Assembly (NCBI RefSeq): GCF_000003815.2
Contig: NC_049991.1
Location: 15,086,202 to 15,150,201 of the forward strand
Length of the DNA stretch: 64,000 nt
Source: Branchiostoma floridae
Taxonomy: Eukaryota > Chordata > Leptocardii > Amphioxiformes > Branchiostomatidae
Reading direction: 5' to 3'
Of this stretch, positions 22,080-34,520 are shown piece after piece. Position 1 is the first letter of the stretch, and each line of letters starts with the position of its first letter. Below the pieces are notes generated by a model. The model was not told the DNA's origin. It made no database searches and saw only the letters and a program-made list of their open reading frames with translations. Made by a program: the position numbers and the translations under genes.

Positions 22080-24415
22080 CAACTAGACGGTGATGGCGCT
22101 GCGATTTTCCTGTCACCTCAATCAGGTTTATGTAACCCTTCACTTCATTATTAGAATATCGTAAAAAAAATAAAGTATAACTAAAAAGACAACAAAACTA
22201 GAGTTCGGCGACCTCATACCTCCATGAAAATTTAGAGCTTTCATAAATTTCAAGAAATTGACTAACACATGAACATAATTTATGCATGGTGTTGTTCATC
22301 ATTGACTAACGTACACATGTCACAATTATAAAATTCCCATTATTGATCATACAGCGGTTTTGCAATTTTTACATAAATTATGCAAATAAGTTCCTCATTA
22401 CCATATTTGGTATCTGCTTATATTCTACCTATCATAATTAACATGTGTTACATTTATTGAAGTCCAGTTATTGAAAAAAATGGAATCATACAATTTCCTC
22501 ATTAATTATGCAAATTAAGCTCTCATTTGCATAACATGTATATCATTATGAACATCTTTGCCTAAGGTACCCGCATGCCTAATATGATGCCAATCCGTCA
22601 ATCCTTTCTGCAGTTATCCTCATTGGAATGTCTTGACAAAAACGCCCCTGCAGTTCCCAAATTAAATGTTAGGGGGCTGAAACTTGCCCCACTTTGTCAT
22701 GACACTAAAAGCTATCTACCACCCAAATGTCAAGACCATATCACGTCAGGGACAAGAGATACATAGAAAAAACTGCTATGATAGAATATTCTCATTAATT
22801 ATGCAAATGTAATGTAATTTTGCATAATTAGTATTTCATTTTGTACAACATTGTCTGAGGTACCTACATACCAAAAATCATGAAAATCCGCTGTTCCTTT
22901 CTTGAGTTATCGTCTTCAGAAGTTTTTGACAAAAATGCCCCTGCTCTCCCAAAACTAGACGCTAGGGGGCCCAAACTTATGTCACTTATTTCTGAGCGCA
23001 AGAGCTATGTAATACATGAAAATTGGGACCATAGCTTGTTCAGAACACGAGATAGCAAAACCAGAAGTTGCGCTGCAGTACCAAGGGAAGCCGCTAGGGG
23101 GCCCAAAATCTAATCACTTCCAGCTTTCATCACACCCTACCAACACACCAAGTATGAAACCAATCCATCCAGCTGTTCTTGAGTTATCTTGTTGACAGAC
23201 AGACAGACAGACAGACACACAAACGCAGGGTAAACTAGAGTTCGGCGACCTCATACCTCTATGAATATTTAGAGCTTTTGTAAATTCTATGCAATTAACT
23301 AACATTAACATAATTATTGCATGGTGTTGTTCATCAGGGTAACGTACACATGCCACAATAATAAAATTCCAATCATTGATCAGAGGTTTTGCAATTCTTA
23401 CATAACTTATGCAAATAAGTTCCCCATTACCATGTTTAATATCTGATTATATTCCACCTATCATAATTAGCATATGTTACATTTATTGAAGTCCAGTTGT
23501 TGAAAACAATGAAATTATACAATTTCCTCATTAATTATGCAAATTAAGTACTCATTTGCATAACATGTATATCATTATAAACGTCTTTGCCTAAGCTACC
23601 TGCATGCCTAAAATGATGTCGATTCGTCAATCCTTTCTGCAGTTATCCTCTTTGGAATGTCTTGACAAAAACGCCCCTGCAGTTCCGAAATTAAATGTTA
23701 GGGGGCTGAAACTTGCCCCACTTTAGCATGACACTGCATGCTATCTACCACACAAATGTCAAGACCATATCATGTCTGGGACAAGAGATACATTGAAAAA
23801 ACTGCTATGCTATATTATTCTCATTAATCATGCAAATTTACTCTAATTTTGCATAATTAGTACTTAATTCTGTACAACATTGTCTAAGGTACCTACATAC
23901 CAAAAATCATGAAAATCCGTTGTTCCCTTCTTGAGTTATCCACTTCAGAAGTTTTTGACAAAAATGCCCCTGCTATCCCAAACCTAGTCGCTAGGGGGCC
24001 CAAACTTATGTCACTTATTTCTGAGCACAAGAGCTATCTAACACCCCAAAATCGTGACCATACCTTGTTCAAAACACGAGATAGCAAAACCGGAAGTTGC
24101 ACTGCAATACCAAGGGAAGCCGCTAGGGGGCCCAAAATCTAATCACTTTCAGCTTTTGTCACACCCTACCAACACACCAAGTATGAAACCAATCCACCTA
24201 GCCGTTCTTGAGTTATTTTGTTGACAGACAGACAGACAGACAGACACACACACACACACAAACGCAGGGTAAAATATAACCTCCATGACATTTCATGGAG
24301 GTAAATATAACCTCCATGACATTTCATGGAGGTAACAAAGCGTAAAAGGATTCGTTATCATCTATAAAATCCGTTGAGCGCTCTGTGAAATCGTTCGGGT
24401 GCAGTGATGTACCAC
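22080..24415. mobile_element. MITE split by a repeat dimer
   Basis: The left piece (AGACGGTGATGGCGCTGCGA ... AAGACAACAAA) and right piece (CAAAGCGTAAAAGGATTCG ... ATCCGTTGAGCGCTC) are the two halves of the MITE family seen intact near 13869 and 27960. They are separated by 2.1 kb of another repeat family. AACAAA occurs at both junctions (22191-22196 and 24334-24339). Confidence 0.5.
22198..24333 (+). repeat. Tandem dimer of a 1-kb interspersed repeat family
   Basis: Copy 1 is 22198-23234 and copy 2 is 23235-24333; both start CTAGAGTTCGGCGACCTC. Each contains CATTAATTATGCAAAT blocks, two diverged units with TTGAGTTATC / GACAAAAACGCCCCTGC / GCTAGGGGGCCCAAA, a GACA microsatellite and ACGCAGGGTAAA. 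The dimer ends in two tandem hairpins (ACCTCCATGACATTTCATGG AGGT) complementary to ACCTCCATGAAA near the start. Short open frames inside are repeat-derived. Relatives lie at 26135, 31441, 48957 and 50813. The transposon class is unknown. Confidence 0.75.
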
Positions 24416-25010
24416 AGTCGATGGGGTATAAGTAAAACTGCTTTATTGCTTCATGTGCCAGATGTGATATCGTGTTGATCCACTAAACGTAGATACACAG
24501 AAAAGTTAGCCAAACTGGTGTTCCATACGGCTCGGTATAAAAGGCTCGGGTTATTATACCCGGTACGATGGCACACACACTGACACTGCCGGCCGAATCT
24601 GCTTACTCTGAGTTCCATCTTCGCACAGACATCAAAGGGGAGCACTTTTCTGTGTCTTGTGTCGTCTGTATACACATCCATCATACATGGAACCTGCAAC
24701 GGTGCGTGTCCTAGTGCATGTCTGTTCAGCAGGGATCTAACAGAGCTAGAATAACTCCGGGTAGAAGGATCCTCGCAAGCTCATATTTTATCATCTTCTT
24801 GTCAGCGGTTTCTGCCAAGTTTTCAAGATCCCGCTCTGACCTTTGACACCTTGTGACCTGACCTGAGGGTAGAACCTGCGCTGGTCCATTCATCTTGTCG
24901 CCATCATCCACAACAAATGAACACTGCATTGCCGCTCTCTCGTTGACGAAAAAGTTTGTTAACGGGATTTTTTAAAATGTTAAATGCGAACCAATTTCTT
25001 CTGACATTGT
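24416..25010. other. Stretch with no recognised feature
   Basis: Short minus-strand frames at 24451-24699 and 24726-24929 show no domain match or splice context that would support an exon. Confidence 0.4.
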
Positions 25011-25014
25011 ACAA

Positions 25015-25230
25015 TATTCTAGCCTGTAACAGACTCCACAGGTCGCTGGAAAAATCGTAGAAATTGCCCAAATAAGACAGGTACACGCCAGAGGAGGTAG
25101 ATGGCCGAGTCCTTAGGTCGCAAGCTGTACTCCTCTGCCATTTAATTCCTCTGATGTGTTTTCTGTCTTATTTGGCAAATTTCTACTATTTTTCCATCGA
25201 CCTGTGGAGCCTGGTAAAGACTAGAATATT
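25015..25230. mobile_element. Harbinger-like MITE copy
   Basis: Inverted halves: CAATATTCTAGCCTGTAACA, then CCACAGGTCGCTGGAAAAA and AAATAAGACAGG on the left, and the complements on the right (TGTCTTATTTGGCAAATTTC, TTTTCCATCGACCTGTGGAG). It shares the central block with the element at 1042-1331. Confidence 0.6.
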
Positions 25231-27950
25231 CAGCGACACTCAACTCTTTGCTAGTGTAATTTGCTTACAATGCTAGCGCTGCTCCGATCCTTTTGTAGTT
25301 GGATACCATCTCTGAAGCCGTAGCCTATTCCGGAATATGACTGGCCACCCACGATTACAGTAACTTTGTGATTCATGGCTTCAAAACTTTCATTTTACGA
25401 TAAGACCTCTGGTAAAGTGAAATGGCTGCAGGGGCGTATGAATCAGGTTAGGCCATGAAAGACATACATGTAGGTGACTGTAGATGATGCAGAGTCGTGA
25501 GAAGAGAGATCAAATGTTTACAGGTATCGGGGGACAATGGATGTGCGTCAGCTGTGGATGATAAATGCTCAATACGTCAGACGCAATCAGATTTGAAGCG
25601 CGGGCAGATTCTTCTGTAGCCAGGGGATGAGGCACGGGGTTTGACATTGGCACAGGTGATTTAGGTGGTCCTTAGAGAGTTTCCCAACACTACAATGTCG
25701 TCATTCATGCTCTCCGGTGTTGTTTGTTACTTGACAACTTCATCCAAGGGATCGTTCAAGAAATAGACCGACTTTAATGACACAATTTGAATCTAGAAAA
25801 GGGCTTTGCGTATCTCTGGGATGATACCTTTGCTGTCGTATAAAACGATTTTCACACAAATGACATCGAAAACCGCCCGGAGTCCTGCGCAGTATCAAAT
25901 AGACAGTGGCAGACTGGGCCCATGATAACCACGGCCAAATAGCCTAGTGACCATACCATTGGGAGCTTCTCGGTACCTCGACGGTACTGGGCGTTTTGCC
26001 GTCTACACAGGTCTTAAACACACGCCGGAGACTTTGCTCGAGGTTGGGTTTTGGTACTTCCCTCTCACACAAATTAGAAAGACAGACTGATTATATAGGC
26101 TGAGGGAAAAATAGAAGGCCTTTACGTATGCCCCTTCTTCCCGACTACAAGAGCTATCCAAAACCAACCAAAAATCGTGCAATAGCTTTTCCAGACTACG
26201 AGGTAGCAAAACCGGACGTTCCACTGCTGTATCAAAGAAAGTCGCTAGATTGCACATAATATGATTTAGTCGTTTCTTCCTTTAGTCAACCCCCAATAAA
26301 CATGGCGAATGAAGCCGGGCCCCGGTTTGGAAATGTAATGTTAGCCTTACCAGGCCAAAAAACGCCAACGCGAGGAATAAATCTCCGACCTGTGTCTGGT
26401 GTTGGATTACTCCATCAGAACGGGTGGCGGACAATATCGATCTGCCAGTGGTTTTCGTAGACGTGAAAAATATATCCTCTTCCCAAATGGCCTGAATTAT
26501 GGAGATACCTCCTGCTGAAGAATAACATGTCAAACCGAGGACCAGCTCTGGTCAGTCAGTGGGTGCCGAGGGTGTCTGTTAAATGGTACATCCGTGAATG
26601 TCAACGGTGACTAGTTTATATTCATTGCAAAGTGATTTAGACGCCCTCATGTACATGTCATGAGTTAGAGCCACATTGAAAGTCATAGCAGTCTATTTTT
26701 GTAACCAAAAAAACTTAACATGTGAGGTTGGGTATGCTGAAGATCAGGAAAAGGAGGAAGAACAGACAAAATATCGGCATCATATGGCATTTCTAAAGAG
26801 AGGGTACTAGTATATTGTGGTGCCGTGTGGCTCGGAACCGAGAGGTCCCGGTTCTATACTCGCCGTGCCCCCCCCCCCCGACGTTGGCACCTTGTTTGTT
26901 TTTAGCTGCTCTCACATCAAATTTGTATTCTGTAGAGAATATCGTCCATTCGATTTCTTGCTGTGGCCTTGAGTAATGAAACGTCAAAGTTTCCATTAGA
27001 AAATAATCTTTTCCAGCAATATTCTTTTCAACATCCAACAGACAGGGTGTAGCTACACCACTGTCGTCAATTCAGCAACCAGGACAACACCAACAAATAA
27101 CAACTTTTCCTTATAACGTCACATTTCAGAGAGTTATGTGTATATGATAGACTAGTTGTGATAAAGCTGAGTGATCAATTGCAACGTCGGACAGATCGCT
27201 CATGGTCTTCCAGTGAATGCTCAATGGTCTCTCAATGATCGCTTTTAATTAGAGGCCACCAGTCAGGTGGTTTCCGCAGAAACAATTTTGGTAGTGCTTT
27301 GTCGAGCCCTCGACAGTTTGACAAATCTTTGTTGTTCACTTAGCTGTCTCTGTGGGAAGGGAGGCGTAGGGAATGAGAATTAAACTTCTCCACTTTTACA
27401 GTGGAATCCCTACAAAGGCCAGGCAATTTAACTTTACTAATAAAGAATGCCTTGAGGAAAGTTTTGACCAGTTAACAAGTGGATACGAGTTGCCTTTACT
27501 TCTCTAATATCATATACCATTTGCATTCATTGCTATTTTCTGCATGGCAAGTTCGTTAAAATGCTCTTAGCACCGGCGTCCGGAGCACTTAGTGTTTTAC
27601 AGACCAGCCATTGTGGGTCGCGTGGTTTGTGTGTGTAGTTCCGTACGCTGGTCATTTGGCACATTTCTAAAGAAAAGTGATTTGACGCGGCTTAGAGCAA
27701 ACGGGAGTCAATTACTTTGGGCTGCTCTCGCGCGTTTTATATTCCCTCTAGCGTCTCCTGCCATTCGAACTTTCACAATAACATTCAGGGCGAAATCCGC
27801 TCAGGAGGAATCCCCCAGAAATGTGGTATCGATTTTTGGTGAAGAGTCAGAACCCTCCTGTCCGCCTGGATGCAGCAAGTATGTTTGACGCCATTTTCAC
27901 CTCCACTTTTGCTGAATGAGAAGATGATCTGGGGTGGATGTTTACACCCC
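25231..27950. other. Intron 1 / upstream region, nothing coding recognised
   Basis: Contains a fragment of the CTAGAG repeat family (26135-26285) and a C10 run at 26870-26880. Minus-strand frames at 26003-26257, 26282-26533 and 26793-27038 have no recognisable domains. Confidence 0.4.
26135..26285 (+). repeat. Fragment of the CTAGAG repeat family
   Basis: CAAGAGCTATCCAAAACC, AAAAATCGTGCAATAGC, GAGGTAGCAAAACCGGACGT and AAAGTCGCTAGATTGCACAT match in order the internal part of the 22198-24333 repeats. Confidence 0.55.
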
Positions 27951-27954
27951 CATT

Positions 27955-28320
27955 ACCCTGGGCCGGCGACCTCGCTACGATGGTGCTGCGACCAAGATTT
28001 ACGGAGCGCTCAACGAATCTTATAGATAAAAATGTCTTTTCTTCGGACAGTTACCAAGGAATGATAAACGAAGAAACTTTCAGCGAAACTTGCCTCTCTG
28101 TCTCCCAATTGTAATGTATATGATGTAGTGAACAGTTAGGTCCCCATTTCACCAGACGGCGAGCTCGTTGCAATCTAAATTGAATTTGTGCAACCCTTGA
28201 AGCTACTATCTGAATATCATAAAACATGCAAATACATTTCACTGAAAAGGAAAGAAAACACACAAAATGTCAAGAACTTGTTTTTATCGATGGAATTCGT
28301 GGAGAGCTATGTCAACTTTC
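27955..28320. repeat. MITE fragments of the 13869 family
   Basis: GGCGACCTCGCTACGATGGT, GCTGCGACC and GAGCGCTCAACGAATCTTAT at 27963-28030, followed by an inverted partial copy at 28138-28310 (CCATTTCACCAGACGGCGAG; CACACAAAATGTCAAGAACT). Confidence 0.5.
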
Positions 28321-29039
28321 AAAAGGTCCCAGCCAGGTTGCCTCCCAAGTGGAATGGGGTTATAACTCTGTGGCTTGTATTGCGTCCTTGGGTACAGTTG
28401 CCACAGCTAGCTGTACTACGCAGTCTATTCACTCAGCGTTACCAACTAAGGCGTCATTTGTATCAATTCGAGATCTCTCTATTACCCCTAGCAGGGGTTA
28501 CTCCCCCAGTCCACCCCCCGGAAACATCTGCCATTTATTCGAAACGCTGCAATATCTCTCACAATAACTACCTTCAGTTCTAATTACCGCGCATCGTACT
28601 CCGACAAGCTAAGTTAAAAGCATGTCTCGAAATCCAGGAAAAGAGAAGCGTCCCGTTTTGAAGGATTAGGTAGACAGGGAAAGATTGGATAGTCGATATT
28701 TGCGCGCGATGGGAACGATTTGACTTCCAGAGTAACGTTTCGGCTCGCTGCCTGGTCTCATAAATGCTAATGAGACATGCATACTGTTGGGAAACCACGG
28801 GGGGATTTAGTGGAACGGACTTTCAAGTGCCACAAACAAAGAAGGCAATCTTGGGTTAGGGTACGTACAGATCAATATATTGACCGAGCACTTTTGTACC
28901 GCACTGAGAGTTGACCGCTCAAAGAAGGACAGGGGAGAGTTTTGATGTCAATGTACTTAGTACGGACGGATAGTCGGGCAGAAAAATGAGGAATCGGCAA
29001 AAAGTACAAGAATATTCCATATAGTTAGAAATTAATGCA

Positions 29040-29110
29040 CGTTGCATCTGTTTATGCGTGTGTGTATGTATGTATGTGTGTGTGTGTGTGTGTGTGTGTA
29101 TACTTGCGTG
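29040..29110. repeat. GT-rich microsatellite abutting an assembly gap
   Basis: A TGTG/TGTA run ends exactly where 100 N bases begin, so the assembly probably broke in this repeat. Confidence 0.85.
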
Positions 29111-29210
29111 NNNNNNNNNNNNNNNNNNNNNNNNNNNNNNNNNNNNNNNNNNNNNNNNNNNNNNNNNNNNNNNNNNNNNNNNNNNNNNNNNNNNNNNNNN
29201 NNNNNNNNNN
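29111..29210. other. Assembly gap (100 N)
   Basis: Exactly 100 N, a default placeholder length, so the true size is unknown. Confidence 0.99.
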
Positions 29211-29734
29211 GTAGTATCTATTGGTACATAGGTCAGCAAGTTTCATTGCTGTTTTTTTAACAGGGTATATTTCATAGGAAGGAGGTTGCTTCCCGGGAAC
29301 TTTAAGGTGCTTGAGACGCCTCATCAAACACGGGTGCAGTCCCAGCCGAGATGGACTTCCCAAGATCAGAAGCGTGATTTCCAACTTATTTGGACCAGAA
29401 GCTCTTCTATTATGCTGCAGTCACTTGAGCTACAGAGACATCCCATTATTGGCATGGAATGATTGAACGATATCACATTTTTCTGGACAGTTTGTTTCCG
29501 ATAGTAAAATGACCGATCGGTAACTCTGCCGCGCTTTTCAAAATCGATCGCTCAGCTATTAGATAGCTCTGAAACCTTGTTGACATATGTCGGATAAATT
29601 AAGGATGAAGGATGGGCGGAACGTGTCGGTCAATAATAAAGCCTTTTCTACAACACTAGTACTTGGAACGATACTCGCCACATACTAGAAGACTGTCCAC
29701 ACACCCTTTCTACTTGAAGCTGTAATCGCGGTGG

Positions 29735-29890
29735 GACCGCGAGAGATTTGACAGAGCGTTCAACGAATTTCATAGATGCACATAAACGTATTTTTGAACG
29801 TTTTGTGTATTTTGCACGTTACATCATATTCCAATTGTAAAATCAGGAGTCATTCAAATTCACTTTTGGTCGCGGTGCGTTCGCTCAGAG
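29735..29890. repeat. MITE fragment
   Basis: AGAGCGTTCAACGAATTTCA, TAGATGCA and CGTTTTGTGTATTTTGCACG match the interior of the MITE family at 13397 and 30054. Confidence 0.45.
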
Positions 29891-30053
29891 ATCACTGCAG
29901 CTGTGTAGTGGAAATTGGCCTTATTGATCTCCGTAGTTGTTCTCTTCAACATCGCCCAACAGAGGAGAACAGCAATCAAACAAGTGAAAGTTTTGTTTGT
30001 GCACCATGAGCCCTCTTGTTAAGATATAGCCCGGGGTGTGTTCAGCGCGTAAA

Positions 30054-30290
30054 GTGATATCTCGCTGTACTTGGGGTACCGGTGCGGCACTGAGGGGTTC
30101 GAAATATCACTCAACGAATTTCAGAGATGCAGAACGAATTTTCTTACGTTTTGTGTATTTTGTTGTCTTCTAAGTCATACTTTTACGTATAACGCACTAT
30201 CTAAATTATAAAGATGTCGGCGGAAATAACACAACAGTGCCGCAAGCCCCGCAGCGCCGCACCGGTGCCCAAAGTGCTGTGAGATACCAC
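30054..30290. mobile_element. Inverted-repeat MITE of the GGCACCGGTGCGGCACTG family
   Basis: The left end GTGATATCTCGCTGTACTTG then GGGTACCGGTGCGGCACTG mirrors the right end CGCCGCACCGGTGCCCAAAG then TGCTGTGAGATACCAC. The interior matches the 13397-13615 copy (ATTTTGTTGTCTTCTAAGTC). Non-coding. Confidence 0.65.
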
Positions 30291-30299
30291 AGGAGAGAA

Positions 30300-31435
30300 A
30301 AGCAATAAAAGAATTAAAAGTTTTGCTTGTGCATCGCGACTTCTCTTGCTAAAATATAGCCCGGGGTGCGTTCAGCGCGTAGCGAGAAATTCCCGGTAAT
30401 GCTTGCGTGATTGATTCCCGAACTGCCTCGGCGTATTATTGAATTGTATGAAGAACAACCCAACATCACACATGGGTGGAAATTCCAATTTACGTGTTTT
30501 GGGCCCAGAAACGTCACTCCGGGCCCCTTTGGCCTTTAAGAAATGAAGTAATGACGTTCTCATCCGGCCCACTAAGCCCACACCGCTCCACCCTCCAGCC
30601 TGAATGCCGGGGGAGTGTGTGTGTGTGTTTGGCTGCTGACCCAAGGTAAGTCATGCCTGCAGTACCGTGTAATGTGAAACATGGCACCACCTGAGTCGTT
30701 ATGAAATACCGCGATTAAAACTTCCATGGATCCCGGGCGGGAAAGTTTGTGGATTGGAAGAGGAGGAGGTATCCGTGGGTCTCTCTTTACCCAGTCTGTA
30801 TACGAAGTAAAATGAATTGATTCTATAATTCCCGGAGAAGCTAGGTCAAGGTTGGTTCACATATAGACAGGTGCACCCGTTAATCAATGAAGACATCCAT
30901 CATAATTTAGACCTTTTATAGTTTTATCGGACACACAATCGGCCTTTATTTCCCCTGATAGAATTCGAAATATAACGGAAATGGCAACTCCTATTCAAAA
31001 ATCGAATTGGGATTTAATTATGCCACTTTTGAGACTCCCTTTTTAAAGATATCTCCTTTTATCTAATACGCTCATAGGAGAATCAGAAGCTTAAGGTTGT
31101 GTGTTTTCGTGGAAACTCCTAACTGTACAGCATATGTAACGACTGGCCATAGGTTGCCCAGTATTATACAACTCTCCAATTAGATAGAGAACTTTGACAC
31201 CAGTAGAGGAATGGACCCTGTACCATAACGCCCCCACACCCGTCCAGATGGTAATTGAATTATCCATAATTAAGGACCAATTGGCAAATTGCAGGTCTGA
31301 AAGTGGGATTGACTGTATTACCCGATATATCACATCCCATGTTGCCGTCCTGGGGCAGTGTCACAGTGCCAAGAGTCAGGACTGTCCGGGGCCTACCTGC
31401 GAACGGGGTTTTACCAGTGTACAACTGATTCTCTA
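30300..31435. other. Stretch with no recognised feature
   Basis: No exon, RNA gene or repeat family recognised. Frames at 30372-30644 and 31091-31436 have no domain signature. Confidence 0.4.
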
Positions 31436-31440
31436 GCTCC

Positions 31441-31700
31441 GTGTTGCCTCCATGAAAAATGGAGGCATTGTTACCTGCATGTATGCAGGTATGTTTTTTT
31501 TTGGCTGTGTTTGTGCTTGTTTATGTATCAAGATCAAGTTGATGCCTTCTAGCGGCTGTCCTTGTTACTGCAGCAGAACGTCTGGTTCTCGTATCTTTTT
31601 CCTTGAAACGTAATAGATAGCTTTTGATGTCAGGGTAATGTTATAGGTTTGGGCCCCCCCTTGGATCTTGTTGCTATTTGCTAGCTCTGTGATAATTGTG
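31441..31700 (-). repeat. CTAGAG-family fragment with two terminal hairpins
   Basis: Read on the minus strand it contains GGCCCAAACCTATAAC, AAAAGCTATCTATTACG, AGATACGAGAACCAGACGTT and CTGCTGCAGTAACAAGGACA with GCCGCTAGAAGG, as in the 22198-24333 repeats. It ends with hairpins ACCTGCATACATGCAGGT and CCTCCATTTTTCATGGAGG. Confidence 0.6.
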
Positions 31701-32306
31701 CTTGCATAGTATCATCAACGAAATAGTAATATCACTTTTACACCATGAAATAAAACTTCAATAGGTAAAAGAAGACTCCACAATCTAGATTCTAGTTCTG
31801 AAATAGAAGCCATTTTGGATAAAGGTATCGGCTTGTCTAAAAGTAAAGCCATCGACGTGTCTATTTATAGCAACCTGTCGACATGCGGGATTCACGTTTC
31901 CAATAGCCTTACCAGTTATTGCATCCAAACTGCCGTGGTACTTGCTTGCCAATAATTACTCCGCTTGGCTATAGTCTAGCAAATGTAGATCTACGTGCAG
32001 AGCTTTGTGCTTTCATTGCCGGAGGTGGGATGAGATGGAAGGAATGATACGGCAAACTGCTCGTTTACNNNNNNNNNNNNNNNNNNNNNNNNNNNNNNNN
32101 NNNNNNNNNNNNNNNNNNNNNNNNNNNNNNNNNNNNNNNNNNNNNNNNNNNNNNNNNNNNNNNNNNNNCATTTCTTCGTCTCAATGGCAAAATACTTTTC
32201 TTGTCAAGCCCAAATATATATTGGGATTTGTTATCATAATTCTTCATCTTGTACCAAACGTAACAGTAGAAGGTTCCCTTCCTGTTCCTGATCCCACCCT
32301 CATTAC
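31701..32306. other. Unannotated stretch including a 100-N gap
   Basis: The gap is at 32069-32168. No gene or repeat recognised around it. Confidence 0.6.
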
Positions 32307-32307
32307 G

Positions 32308-32400
32308 GTGGCGTGCGTAGCCCAGTGGTAAGCAGCCCTGCCTCTGCACACAGAAGCCGTGAGTACGAATACCCGCTGTGTGACAGACCCGACATGCACG
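32308..32400 (+). mobile_element. tRNA-like SINE head
   Basis: GCGTAGCCCAGTGGTAAGCA contains a good A box (TAGCCCAGTGG). About 40 bp later GTGAGTACGAATACCCGC resembles a B box. No long SINE body follows before the palindromic element at 32425, so this is a truncated SINE or a decayed tRNA. Confidence 0.45.
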
Positions 32401-32424
32401 CACATGAGAAGGATTGCAGTCCTA

Positions 32425-32616
32425 AAGCCCCGTTTACAAATCAAAAATTTAGCTCGGCCGAGGTGTCAGCGAGCTCTAAATTACGAGGAGGCATGAACCT
32501 GATGCCTACGAACAAATGGCAGAGATTCTTCGTCGGCATCAGGGTCATACCTCCTCGTAATTTATAGCTCGCTGACAACTCGGCCGAGCTAAAATCATGA
32601 TTTGTAAACGGGGCTT
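32425..32616. mobile_element. Palindromic MITE flanked by TA
   Basis: The ends are AAGCCCCGTTTACAAATCA and its complement TGATTTGTAAACGGGGCTT. Inner arms CTCGGCCGAG, TCAGCGAGCT and AAATTACGAGGAGG are also mirrored, giving almost full self-complementarity. TA flanks both ends (32423-32424 and 32617-32618), suggesting a Tc1/mariner-type MITE. Confidence 0.65.
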
Positions 32617-32763
32617 TAGGACGGTAACGTTAAACCGTAGTCCACTGTTTATTGTGCTACTCCAGAAAATTCACCTGCCGATACTGTCAAACTAGTTCAC
32701 CATAATTGCCCTCCCTCTGGACGTGAAGTCTCGTTATAATTGCGGTAACACTAACACGGATGT

Positions 32764-33546
32764 NNNNNNNNNNNNNNNNNNNNNNNNNNNNNNNNNNNNN
32801 NNNNNNNNNNNNNNNNNNNNNNNNNNNNNNNNNNNNNNNNNNNNNNNNNNNNNNNNNNNNNNNNNNNNNNNNNNNNNNNNNNNNNNNNNNNNNNNNNNNN
32901 NNNNNNNNNNNNNNNNNNNNNNNNNNNNNNNNNNNNNNNNNNNNNNNNNNNNNNNNNNNNNNNNNNNNNNNNNNNNNNNNNNNNNNNNNNNNNNNNNNNN
33001 NNNNNNNNNNNNNNNNNNNNNNNNNNNNNNNNNNNNNNNNNNNNNNNNNNNNNNNNNNNNNNNNNNNNNNNNNNNNNNNNNNNNNNNNNNNNNNNNNNNN
33101 NNNNNNNNNNNNNNNNNNNNNNNNNNNNNNNNNNNNNNNNNNNNNNNNNNNNNNNNNNNNNNNNNNNNNNNNNNNNNNNNNNNNNNNNNNNNNNNNNNNN
33201 NNNNNNNNNNNNNNNNNNNNNNNNNNNNNNNNNNNNNNNNNNNNNNNNNNNNNNNNNNNNNNNNNNNNNNNNNNNNNNNNNNNNNNNNNNNNNNNNNNNN
33301 NNNNNNNNNNNNNNNNNNNNNNNNNNNNNNNNNNNNNNNNNNNNNNNNNNNNNNNNNNNNNNNNNNNNNNNNNNNNNNNNNNNNNNNNNNNNNNNNNNNN
33401 NNNNNNNNNNNNNNNNNNNNNNNNNNNNNNNNNNNNNNNNNNNNNNNNNNNNNNNNNNNNNNNNNNNNNNNNNNNNNNNNNNNNNNNNNNNNNNNNNNNN
33501 NNNNNNNNNNNNNNNNNNNNNNNNNNNNNNNNNNNNNNNNNNNNNN
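32764..33546. other. Assembly gap (783 N)
   Basis: Run of 783 N; the open frames spanning it are meaningless. Confidence 0.99.
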
Positions 33547-34250
33547 TCAACGAGAGAGCGTAACCACCGCTGGATCCATCATTCGGACACTTTACCGCCA
33601 TAAACTACACAATAAAGACTTCGTCAGGACCAGGTAATGTTTAAACAACCATCAATGTCACCCCGTAAAGAGTTTTATAGTAGTACGATCGACGGCAATT
33701 GCAAGAGACTTGGCGTGAATTTCTTTGAATAACAGCTGCTGGCACGAGCGTTATGGTGGGGGAGATTGGACACAGCTGTGGCCATGGCGAACAGTAGATG
33801 GCATGTTGTGATCAACTGTATGAAGGGAATGGTTGTCTTGAGTTTTCCCTCCTGTGTCGAAGCTGTAAGGCTGGTATCAATTAGGATTTTGCCATGGTCG
33901 ATATTGACCAAAGGAGGTCATATATGTCAATCCCTTCTGTGTTGTGTCGCCGTAGATAACAGTCATGAAGCGGATATTTGCACGAGAATGAAGTGTTATC
34001 CTGCTGAGCGAATTGGTGCTTATTGCAGGCGATTGTACTATCCCCCGCGCCACCTGCCCCCAACGTGAGCCTGTGTCCACACGTTACGTCCTCATCGTGA
34101 AGAAATCGATGTGCCCTCATGTGTTGTAGGGATGTGAACTTTACGGGTTTGCACGGGTTTGCATGTTGTTTCATGTAGGCTATAGGATAATAAATGCTTG
34201 TGAAATATTCATACATGCATACGTGCATATGTACTCATGTGCACGCAAAT
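33547..34250. other. Stretch with no recognised feature
   Basis: Overlapping frames on both strands (33675-34228) have no domain match or clear splice context. Confidence 0.4.
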
Positions 34251-34257
34251 GAAGACG

Positions 34258-34372
34258 CAGATATACACATACACACATACACACACATACACATGACATA
34301 CACATGCAGACACATACACACACATTCACACGCATACACCCATACTAACACGCGCACACACACACGCACGCA

Positions 34373-34414
<42 letters not shown>

Positions 34415-34520
34415 ACACAGACACACACAAACACACACACATACACAAACAAACACTCAAATGCAAACACTTGCACATAGACACACACACTCAAATAGAA
34501 ACGCAAACACACACGCACAC
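34258..34520. repeat. CA-rich microsatellite
   Basis: Imperfect ACAC/ACAT repeats with interruptions, including about 16 CA dinucleotides around 34374-34408. Apparent peptides (His-Thr or Val-Cys repeats) are translation of the repeat. Confidence 0.95.

Noticed and set aside
22880-24142. Repeated open frames encoding similar 77-residue peptides (starting MKIRCS)
   Set aside because: They lie in tandem copies of a non-coding interspersed repeat. The similarity follows the DNA, and other family copies break the frame.
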